From Moraxellaceae bacterium (GTDB lineage Bacteria > Pseudomonadota > Gammaproteobacteria > Pseudomonadales > Ketobacteraceae), in assembly GCA_002402125.1 (NCBI GenBank), contig NVVG01000003.1, forward strand, positions 51,763-65,026: 13,264 nt of DNA. The letters run 5' to 3'. A program made the translations under genes and the position numbers. Below, one piece after another: positions 1 through 5,844 of the stretch; the stretch's first letter is position 1; every line of letters starts with the position of its first letter. A model generated the notes under the pieces. The model saw nothing but the letters and a program-made list of their open reading frames with translations. It had not been told where the DNA came from and did not search any database.

Positions 1-151
1 ACTTTAGCTTTTCTGTATCAACAGGGCTGTTGGTAGCAAATGCGCCACCCTGCGCCTTTCTGCATTGAGAACAGTGACACATAGCAATTTCTTCAATATC
101 GCCTTCATATTCATATTGAACCTTTCCGCACAAGCAACTTCCCTTTATCAT
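1..151 (-). CDS. GFA/CENP-V family zinc-binding protein, N-terminal part (cut by left edge)
   Basis: Only the first 50 residues lie in the window; the gene continues beyond base 1. The visible part is the zinc-binding start of the GFA (glutathione-dependent formaldehyde-activating enzyme-like) family. Residues 4-8 are GSCLC, residues 25-30 are CHCSQC, and RKAQGGAF follows. Cys6, Cys8, Cys25, Cys27 and Cys30 match the family's two zinc sites. The ATG at 151-149 is preceded by a plausible ribosome binding site (AGGA about 8 bases upstream). Founding members were reported to speed the glutathione-formaldehyde adduct reaction, but most family members have no proven substrate, so formaldehyde chemistry should not be assumed. 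The gene follows the NnrU-family gene on the same strand with a 97-base gap and no clear terminator, so it may be the third gene of the MarR unit or have its own promoter near the 173-188 palindrome. Confidence 0.9.
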   Translation of the reverse strand, partial: MIKGSCLCGKVQYEYEGDIEEIAMCHCSQCRKAQGGAFATNSPVDTEKLK

Positions 152-172
152 TTAAAATTTCCTATTTTGAAA

Positions 173-188
173 AAATAACACGTTATTT
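173..188. promoter_or_regulatory. Short palindrome upstream of the GFA-family gene
   Basis: AAATAAC, two spacer bases (AC), then GTTATTT form 7-base inverted arms ending 22 bases upstream of the GFA-family start codon. The position suits a regulator site or part of a promoter for that gene. The sequence differs from the larger MarR operator at 1254-1296, so it is not simply a second copy. Arms this short and AT-rich can arise by chance. Confidence 0.3.
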
Positions 189-247
189 GTTTACACCTAA
201 CAAAACCTATGACGTTGTGTTCCTCGGATGAGCATATTCCAAGCGTC

Positions 248-799
248 TCAAAAAAGAGGGATTCCTGCAATATATCGATGAAAATAAACAAACACGCCAT
301 AGAGTACTATACCCGCAATCAGAGTAACGACATTTAAAGCCATACTTACATTTCCAGGGGCTATAAAGGGAGAACGCTTGCTCTGAGAATACATTTTGGA
401 AACCGCGAAGATGAGGAAACTGCCGAATAATAGGATAGACGCTAGGTCTCCGTTAGTTAATAAATGGCCAATACTCCATAAGGAAACGGCGATTAACATT
501 GGGTGACGGATTTTTTTTCGGAAATTATTGGGGATCAATGAAATTACTAGCATTGGTACGGCCAGTAGCATAATGAGCATTGTTGCGTGACGGGACCATG
601 CAGGAGGGGTCCAGATTGTGATGAACTCACTGCCGCCTTTTCCATAAACGATCATTACCATTCCGGCAATGGCAATTAGGGAGAAGACGCCTTTATAAGG
701 CCCCTCTCCAAATTTTGTTATGAGTGAGTTTTTAATATTGAGGGCTGGTACAGTGTGGATTACAAAGAATATTGCCAAGCCGGCTATTAGCAGGGTCAT
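248..799 (-). CDS. NnrU-family integral membrane protein
   Basis: This 183-residue protein matches the usual length and layout of the NnrU family. Hydrophobic helices lie at about 1-20, 37-53, 70-90, 98-112, 116-134 and 154-173. The family-typical stretch W108-S-I-G-HLLTNGD-L-A-S-I-LLFG is present, as is the histidine-proline pair H99-P100 before it. NnrU was named from a nitric-oxide-reductase-linked gene, but no nitric oxide reductase genes are visible here and the biochemical role is unknown. The ATG overlaps the stop of the upstream MarR gene (ATGA, 4 bases). The ribosome binding site GAGGA lies about 9 bases upstream, inside the MarR coding sequence, so the two are almost certainly co-transcribed and translationally linked. 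It ends 97 bases before the GFA-family gene. Confidence is high for the family and low for any specific reaction. Confidence 0.88.
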   Translation of the reverse strand: MTLLIAGLAIFFVIHTVPALNIKNSLITKFGEGPYKGVFSLIAIAGMVMIVYGKGGSEFITIWTPPAWSRHATMLIMLLAVPMLVISLIPNNFRKKIRHPMLIAVSLWSIGHLLTNGDLASILLFGSFLIFAVSKMYSQSKRSPFIAPGNVSMALNVVTLIAGIVLYGVFVYFHRYIAGIPLF

Positions 800-1236
800 T
801 GTTTTTGTTCCTCTAAATTCAAAATCATCTTCTTTAAGGTTTCTCTGGTGGTATCAATGTCTTTTTCACTAATACCCGTCAACATTTTTTTCTCTGCCGT
901 TATCAATACCCCCTCAATCTCAGAAAAATCTAAGCCTTCACACAACGCCAAATAATTAACTCGCTTATCCTCTGCAGATACCCTTCTCTCCAAGACGCCT
1001 TTCTCTTCTAATTTATTAACGGCAACGGAAAGTGTGGCAGGTTTCACTGATAACATTTTCGCAAGTTCTTTTTGATTTATAGGTTTTTCACCCATGAGAA
1101 GACCTGTAATCCTAAACTCTTGAAGAGATACACCGAACCGTTCAAGGGGCTTTTCAATTGCCTTGCCAGTGATTCGCGCTAGTTTTGAGACCGCCGATAT
1201 CAATAAGCCATTGTAATCTAGATGTTTTTTAGTCAT
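796..1236 (-). CDS. MarR-family transcriptional regulator
   Basis: This 146-residue protein has the standard MarR size and layout: a dimerisation helix at about 8-35, a winged helix-turn-helix at about 53-100, and C-terminal dimerisation helices at about 103-144. The recognition region reads NQKELAKMLSVKPATLSVAVNKLEEKG, and the wing carries the usual acidic-basic motif (D90-K-R92). One cysteine (Cys99) lies at the end of the wing; whether it senses oxidants cannot be told. It heads a leftward unit with the NnrU-family gene, and a perfect palindrome 18 bases upstream of its ATG is the likely autoregulatory operator. The start has no usual ribosome binding site: the coding-strand leader just before ATG reads ACCTCCCTT, which is the reverse of one. 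No other in-frame ATG occurs before residue 48, so the first ATG is kept. The effector is unknown. Confidence 0.9.
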   Translation of the reverse strand: MTKKHLDYNGLLISAVSKLARITGKAIEKPLERFGVSLQEFRITGLLMGEKPINQKELAKMLSVKPATLSVAVNKLEEKGVLERRVSAEDKRVNYLALCEGLDFSEIEGVLITAEKKMLTGISEKDIDTTRETLKKMILNLEEQKQ

Positions 1237-1253
1237 AAGGGAGGTAAACGAGT

Positions 1254-1296
1254 CAATTCATATTATTTAGTTAGTCTAACTAAATAATATGAATTG
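1254..1296. promoter_or_regulatory. 43-base perfect palindrome, probable MarR operator
   Basis: Two 21-base arms mirror each other around a single central base at 1275. The core is TTAGTTAG-T-CTAACTAA, which resembles known MarR-family sites (TAGTTAG/CTAACTA inverted halves). The outer flanks continue the symmetry with CAATTCATATTAT and its complement. It lies 18 bases upstream of the MarR gene start, where binding would cover a leftward promoter. The arms are longer than one MarR dimer normally needs (about 16-20 bases in total), so two dimers or an additional function are possible. No rightward gene starts next to it. Confidence 0.75.
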
Positions 1297-1444
1297 TACA
1301 AACTCTAATTTCGTCCAGGAAAGCAAACGTTGTAGTACATTGCAGTCATTTAAAGGAATGCACTAAGGATACTCCCGTTAAATATAGCGCTTTCACTTAT
1401 ACATCCATGATTTACGGCGGCTACACTGTAGGGAGAGGGGGTAC

Positions 1445-1957
1445 TTAAGGGATGTATTCTAAGTGCTTTAGAACTTTACCAAGATCTTCTGCTAGCTTAT
1501 GTAGATGTTTTTTAGATCTGGTGGCTTTGTAATCAAGCGCTGATCTTATGCCCGCAGATGGTAGGGTAACAGTGTTTACCAGGCTTATGGCTGGGGCGTA
1601 TTCCCCGCTCTTAAAAACATCAATTCCTGCTTCGGTGGCGCGTCCATATCTATGCCAGTCTTCCGTTATTTGCTCAATAGAAAGAGAGCTGATTTCATCT
1701 GCACTGCTTACCACCAAATTCATTAATGGAGCGTCAACAGGGTTAATGCTTGCCCTTTCTTTACAAGCAACGATCCCCATATTTACAAGCGCCCTCTGCA
1801 TTTCAACAAGAACATCTGGATCGGGTCGAGTAAATAAGGCCATTTTAATAATGTCCTTTGTGGCGACAGAGTATGCCTCTTTGTCAAAGGCGAAACATTT
1901 GGTGCATGTAAAAACAATAATAAATATAAAGACAAATTTGATAGATATGTACTTCAT
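1445..1957 (-). CDS. Secreted protein of unknown function
   Basis: No family was recognised. The chosen ATG at 1957 gives 170 residues beginning with a clear export signal: MKYISIK, then a hydrophobic core (about 8-20), then a probable signal peptidase I site after C21-F22-A23. The mature part is about 147 residues and looks mostly helical and polar, with one cysteine (C65, in GIVACKE). A longer reading from an ATG at 1996 would bury the signal peptide behind 13 residues. The start at 1957 also has a weak ribosome binding site (AAGGG about 8 bases upstream). Cys18 in the signal region does not fit a lipobox, so a lipoprotein is unlikely. The gene stands alone, with 148 bases to the MarR palindrome on one side and 373 bases to the transporter on the other. 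An open frame on the opposite strand (1548-1973) is its antisense shadow. Confidence 0.7.
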   Translation of the reverse strand: MKYISIKFVFIFIIVFTCTKCFAFDKEAYSVATKDIIKMALFTRPDPDVLVEMQRALVNMGIVACKERASINPVDAPLMNLVVSSADEISSLSIEQITEDWHRYGRATEAGIDVFKSGEYAPAISLVNTVTLPSAGIRSALDYKATRSKKHLHKLAEDLGKVLKHLEYIP

Positions 1958-2330
1958 GTTAGTTACCCTTTGATTGGCTACCAGTCTTGGCATCAATGCC
2001 AGAATCTTGTTAAGTGATAAGAATATTGACCTATCGATATTCGTTAAAAACCACAGTTATTCGTCAGTAAAGATCATATTTGGACATATTAGAAGGGGCG
2101 TTTCGCTGATATTTCAAAACAATCTGAACCGACAAAAAATCTAACATAACACTATAAGGGTAGTTATATTCTTATGTTATTTGTATATGATTGCCTGTCA
2201 TATGGTAACCAAATCACAAGCTCTCACTTTCTATCAATTGCGAGATTATACATCGCCAACATCAGGTAACGGCAGTAGATAAGATTGCAACAGCCTAGTA
2301 TGAAATTAGGGAGCGAATTCAATGGCCTGG
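1958..2330. other. 373-base intergenic stretch with no confident gene
   Basis: This AT-rich gap lies between the secreted-protein gene and the transporter stop codon. It holds an imperfect hairpin (2142-2179) and a small 6-base-arm palindrome (TGGCAT-CA-ATGCCA, 1988-2001). It also holds a rightward 31-codon frame (2174-2269) whose first residues, MLFVYDCLSYGNQ, loosely recall the start of gamma-glutamylcyclotransferase-like proteins. That frame has no well-spaced ribosome binding site and stops early, so it is at best a remnant. No convincing promoter for the secreted-protein gene was picked out. Confidence 0.5.
2142..2179. repeat. Imperfect inverted repeat (hairpin) in an intergenic gap
   Basis: TAACATAA (2142-2149) pairs with TTATGTTA (2172-2179). 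An inner pair TATAA (2153-2157) and TTATA (2164-2168) closes a GGGTAG loop, with a 3-by-3 mismatch between the two stems. It is AT-rich with no following T-run, so it does not look like an intrinsic terminator. It could be a regulator site or chance. Confidence 0.35.
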
Positions 2331-3209
2331 CTATGCTCTGCGCGGGGTCAGTTTATTAAAATGGGACCGCCCTAATGCTACAGTTAATATGCCACCAAGA
2401 ATCATCATAGATGACAGCACTAGACGTAGAGAGATCATTTCATTTGCGAATATCACACCGCCAATGGCTGCAATTACAGGAACAAGCAGTTGAACAACTG
2501 CCGCCTGTGTGGCTGATAGCCCCCCGAGGGCGATATACCAGATAGTATATCCAATTCCGGAGGCTATTCCTCCAGATAGGACCGCCAGCAAGATACCCTC
2601 CTGAGACAGCTTTGAATCCTGAAAAAAGATCGCTATTAAAACGGCAACAAATGGTAACGTGCGTAAGAAATTGTATGCTGTATCGCTGAGGGGGCTTTTT
2701 GACCCACGACCTATAAGCGTATAAATACCCCATGCAATACCAGCAACAGTCATGAGTATAAACCCCATTAATGAGGGGGTGGATAATCCAGGGATAATCA
2801 GATATACGAAACCGGAGAACGCTAGGGCCACGCCTATCCATTCAGAGTAAAGAAGCCTGTTTCCTGAAATGAGGCTAGCAAGAATCATTGTAATTTGGAC
2901 TGACCCAAACAAAACCAAAGCACCGACCCCGGTTTCTAAAGAAATATAGGCGAATGAGAATGTGACAGCATAGAGGAATAACATTAAGGAAGCGCCCCAG
3001 CTTCCCTTTGACGCTGACTGTCCTTTATTTTTAGTCAACGTTAACATTACAGCCAATACGATAATTCCAGATAGCAACCGAATAGCGGTAAAACTTCCAG
3101 CATCAATTACACCGTTACCCAGTGCCAACCTACAGAGAATTGAATTCCCAGCAAATGCCAAAAGGGCAAGGCTAGTGCAAAGAAGTATTTTTGCAGGCAT
3201 TACGCTCAC
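2331..3209 (-). CDS. EamA/DMT-superfamily transporter
   Basis: This 292-residue inner-membrane protein has ten predicted helices arranged as two EamA repeats (about 10-138 and 149-280), the standard length and layout for drug/metabolite transporters. The second repeat carries the family-typical run W224-Y-I-A-L-GG-LSATQAAVVQLLVPVIAA, then the conserved E257 at the end of the following helix. Substrates of this family range from amino acids to metabolites and drugs, and nothing here fixes one. The GTG at 3209 is preferred because AAGGAG lies 10 bases upstream of it; the ATG three codons later would be 19 bases away. A promoter with a perfect -10 box is seen at 3318-3346, so it is probably transcribed on its own. 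No terminator was recognised after its stop. Confidence 0.9.
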   Translation of the reverse strand: MSVMPAKILLCTSLALLAFAGNSILCRLALGNGVIDAGSFTAIRLLSGIIVLAVMLTLTKNKGQSASKGSWGASLMLFLYAVTFSFAYISLETGVGALVLFGSVQITMILASLISGNRLLYSEWIGVALAFSGFVYLIIPGLSTPSLMGFILMTVAGIAWGIYTLIGRGSKSPLSDTAYNFLRTLPFVAVLIAIFFQDSKLSQEGILLAVLSGGIASGIGYTIWYIALGGLSATQAAVVQLLVPVIAAIGGVIFANEMISLRLVLSSMMILGGILTVALGRSHFNKLTPRRA

Positions 3210-3317
3210 CGTAGAGAAACTCCTTAATAACCACTAGAGAACGCCGTCCACATGGGGCGCAGATTCCTTGATGGTACTTGTTACGCACTGCCGAGCTACA
3301 TGCCGAAGTGTGGGAAT

Positions 3318-3346
3318 ATTATATATAGTACCAGAATCTGTGTCGG
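3318..3346 (-). promoter_or_regulatory. Probable sigma-70 promoter for the EamA transporter
   Basis: Reading leftward, CCGACA (4 of 6 match to TTGACA, 3341-3346) is followed by a 17-base spacer and a perfect TATAAT (3318-3323). Transcription would start near 3311, giving a leader of about 100 bases before the GTG at 3209. The -35 box lies only 4 bases beyond the stop codon of the fusion-protein gene. Confidence 0.55.
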
Positions 3347-3350
3347 GCTT

Positions 3351-4505
3351 TTATGAGTTTGCTATTTGCTCTGCCATAATGCGACTTAAGGCTTCGTAAA
3401 AAAGACAAGCATCAGCTGGGTGCTTTTTAACCATGGCATTTAGAAAACTTTTACGAATAATCAGCACGCGAGTTTGCTCTCCTGCAAAAACAGACGCAGA
3501 GCGTTTACCACTCTCTCTAAAGAACCCAACCTCACCCAACGTTTCGCCATGCTTTATCTTAGCCAAAACCTTACTTTCTTGTCTGACCTCTAAAAGACCG
3601 CTCAGAATGTAGTAAAGTTCCTGATCTCTTACGTCCTGTTGGATAACCTGTTCACCGGGTTTAACATTGATGATCTGACTTGACTCTGAAATTTGAGTGA
3701 TAATATGTTCGGGCAAAAAAGTTAGAAAATTAAAGGTGGAGGCATCTGATACGATTGACTCTCTAAAAGATGCCAGGATTTCGTTTTTAATAACATCCTG
3801 ATTGCTTTCGGCACTGCCACATGCCTCATAGATGAGTTCCATTAACGGACTAACGTCTGAATTTACCTTTTTTCCAGCGCCCTCCGCCTTCTTGAATATA
3901 TGATACAGAAGCGAATGGATTTCTTTATAGTAATCGATGTCCAGTAGACCTATTAAAGGCACCAGCAAACCTGCGCAATCTTTATTAAGCGCTCGTGCGC
4001 CATAAGGGCGAAGTCCAAGATCTTCGTAGATTTTTAAATGCTCAGGAATGCAAGATATAAAAAGTAGGTCTGCTTCCTCTTCTAAAGCAAGTTCATAGGT
4101 CTGGTAAACGAGGGCGGTAGTCGCAGCGTGGCCGCTCATTGAAGTGTCAAACGAGTGAGACGACATCTCGACGACCTTTTGCTTATCTAGATCCTTGAAG
4201 GCTCCTAGAGAGTATTCTGTCTTGAGTACTTTTGGCACCTCGCCAGGATTAAATACTCTAACGGCTATAGTTGCCTTGATATCTTCCATGGAACCCGTAT
4301 AAAAAAGAGAGGTACTTTCAAGTTCATCAGACTCATAGCGAAGCCAGCAGTTGTCATGATTGAGCTCAGGGATATCGTGGCGATTTAATTCGCTTATGCA
4401 GGCTTTGTAGCGAAATGCCCAGATTGCTTCATATTCTTTTTCTGACTCAGCTTTGTGAACGGGGTGTAATTTTTGGGTAAGGGAGACTTTCAGGGAATCT
4501 AACAT
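3351..4505 (-). CDS. Acyltransferase-like (GNAT/FeeM-like) protein with C-terminal cyclic-nucleotide-binding domain
   Basis: This 384-residue fusion has an N-terminal half (about 20-190) that resembles the GNAT fold of N-acyl amino acid synthases and autoinducer synthases. It has an IWAFRYKACISEL start, an EMSSHSFD strand and an alpha/beta finish around ISCIPEHLKIYEDLGLRPYG. The C-terminal half (about 260-360) is a cyclic-nucleotide-binding domain. Its phosphate cassette reads GEVGFFRESGKRSASV, with Glu325 and Arg335 ten residues apart as in CRP (Glu72, Arg82) and Ser336 following. The cassette therefore looks able to bind cAMP or a similar ligand. No DNA-binding helix-turn-helix follows, so it is not a CRP regulator. 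The ATG at 4505 has a GAGAAG site 5 bases upstream; an ATG at 4580 would add 25 unrelated residues. A reasonable inference is an acyltransferase switched by a cyclic nucleotide. Acceptor, acyl donor and location are unknown. Confidence 0.82.
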   Translation of the reverse strand: MLDSLKVSLTQKLHPVHKAESEKEYEAIWAFRYKACISELNRHDIPELNHDNCWLRYESDELESTSLFYTGSMEDIKATIAVRVFNPGEVPKVLKTEYSLGAFKDLDKQKVVEMSSHSFDTSMSGHAATTALVYQTYELALEEEADLLFISCIPEHLKIYEDLGLRPYGARALNKDCAGLLVPLIGLLDIDYYKEIHSLLYHIFKKAEGAGKKVNSDVSPLMELIYEACGSAESNQDVIKNEILASFRESIVSDASTFNFLTFLPEHIITQISESSQIINVKPGEQVIQQDVRDQELYYILSGLLEVRQESKVLAKIKHGETLGEVGFFRESGKRSASVFAGEQTRVLIIRKSFLNAMVKKHPADACLFYEALSRIMAEQIANS

Positions 4506-4610
4506 GCAAACTTCTCTACTATTATTTATTTTATGTGTTCCGCAAGCAATTAAGTTTAGCAGCATATGGGATATCCACAATAAAGAGGGGATTCTGTAGT
4601 CCCTTAGTTC

Positions 4611-4680
4611 AAGCGCTACAAGGCCAGAGTGAATTTCCGAGAATATGTAGCGTTTAGAGGTGTGCGGATTTGTAGCGGTT
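4611..4680. repeat. Three copies of TGTAGCGnTT upstream of the fusion gene
   Basis: TGTAGCGTTT at 4646-4655 and TGTAGCGGTT at 4671-4680 are direct copies 25 bases apart. A third copy, TGTAGCGCTT, is on the opposite strand at 4611-4620. They lie 106-175 bases upstream of the fusion-protein ATG at 4505, where a regulator could act. No regulator is known to me with this exact motif. Confidence 0.35.
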
Positions 4681-4753
4681 TAAGCCTCTATAGAAAGTAT
4701 TTTCTACGAAATCACTCCACGTATTATTGGTATTGAACTGTCAGAATCCCGAA

Positions 4754-4788
4754 AGGCTGCAAAATAGCAGAATTATATGCTGCAGCCT
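4754..4788 (-). terminator. Weak hairpin after the ketopantoate-reductase-like gene
   Basis: AGGCTGCA (4754-4761) and TGCAGCCT (4781-4788) form an 8-base stem around a 19-base loop, 34 bases beyond the stop of the leftward gene. An inner AGCA/TGCT pair could shorten the loop. On the leftward strand the stem is followed only by TTTC, so it is at most a weak terminator. Confidence 0.3.
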
Positions 4789-4821
4789 CTCAATGGCCCT
4801 GCAAGGATAATGTACGTCTCA

Positions 4822-5757
4822 CTATATCGTTGATTGCAATTCATCTATTGCATCTGTTGATATACCGCTCTCTAACGCAAGCCTTTGAAACTCATCCCCT
4901 AACATCTTAAGCTCACCCCATGAATCGTTAGCTTTAAGATTAAAGGCTGCCTCATAAAACCTAGACCCCAACATTTTCATCCAAATAGGTGTCAGTATAA
5001 AAACAGGAAGGGTAAAAAGAAATTTCAACCCGAAGGGGGTAACAGGATACCCAAGCTGTGACAACACCTTAAACCCCTCCTTTACTGCCACGATGAATTT
5101 CTCTACGTCACGCCTAGACGCCGCAAGCGCCTTTAGATCCCCATCAAACTTAAATAGTGAATTTGCCAAAGGGGAAAGTAAGGCCACATGTGTCTTCTGC
5201 CAAGCATCCATGTTACCGCAATATGCAGCGGGAAACCCAGATCGTGAAAAAATACCAACAATTTCTTTGGCTTTAAATTCACTATCGGGCTGAACACAAC
5301 CAATTGTTGTCTTTTGCATAACCTGTTTCAAACCAGCCATAATAACGCTATGAACATTACCGTTATCTTTTATGAACCCACCTGCGGCAGGAAAACCTAC
5401 TAATAGCCTTTCAGCACCAACTTGATTTATCCAGTTCAAATAACCTGAAGCGGTATTTACCATAATTAAAATATGTCTGGATTTATTTCTTTTAAGAATC
5501 GGGAGAATTTCATCTATCTGCTCGCGCCTCACAGCGACAACAATCAAGTCATATCGATCGTTATCCTCTAGCGTCCTAACCAAGGTCACCTTTGAGCTCG
5601 ATACAGTACCTGTTAACCCATCTTCTAAGACTATCCCAGATACCAACTGGTCGTATCGTTGCCCTCGTGCCAACATACTGACTTTATGCCCAGCATCAGA
5701 GAGCTTGCTCGCGTATATTGATCCTATAACTCCTGCACCATAGAATAATACATCCAT
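4822..5757 (-). CDS. Ketopantoate reductase-like (ApbA/PanE family) oxidoreductase
   Basis: This 311-residue protein has the two-domain layout of 2-dehydropantoate 2-reductases. An N-terminal NAD(P)-binding domain starts with GAGVIG (residues 7-12), has strand end VSMLARG and the turn LIVVAVR. A helical C-terminal domain runs from about 185. Asn101, Lys188 (in WQKTH) and Glu282 sit roughly where the catalytic Asn, Lys and Glu of PanE lie, but the surrounding sequence diverges. It may therefore reduce another 2-keto substrate rather than make pantoate. A hydrophobic stretch near 245-258 is part of the helical domain. The ATG is well supported by AAAGGA about 8 bases upstream. It follows the MDR oxidoreductase with an 87-base gap and no terminator, so co-transcription under the LysR regulator is likely. 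The neighbours are not pantothenate genes, which argues against a housekeeping panE. Confidence 0.83.
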   Translation of the reverse strand: MDVLFYGAGVIGSIYASKLSDAGHKVSMLARGQRYDQLVSGIVLEDGLTGTVSSSKVTLVRTLEDNDRYDLIVVAVRREQIDEILPILKRNKSRHILIMVNTASGYLNWINQVGAERLLVGFPAAGGFIKDNGNVHSVIMAGLKQVMQKTTIGCVQPDSEFKAKEIVGIFSRSGFPAAYCGNMDAWQKTHVALLSPLANSLFKFDGDLKALAASRRDVEKFIVAVKEGFKVLSQLGYPVTPFGLKFLFTLPVFILTPIWMKMLGSRFYEAAFNLKANDSWGELKMLGDEFQRLALESGISTDAIDELQSTI

Positions 5758-5844
5758 TTAATTTTCCTTTTTTAATTTAACTCACTATGAATACTAACGC
5801 TTAATTTAGACAGATTCATTTTCCATCTATAATCGCCCATAATT

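Noticed and set aside
1548..1973. Rightward 141-residue open frame
   Set aside because: It mirrors the secreted-protein gene, which has a convincing signal peptide, and shows no domain of its own.
1988..2001. TGGCAT-CA-ATGCCA small palindrome
   Set aside because: Arms of six bases are common by chance and it has no clear positional relation to a promoter.
2440..2841. Second leftward frame inside the transporter gene
   Set aside because: It is out of frame within a clear ten-helix EamA protein, with implausible composition rich in Cys, Arg and Trp.
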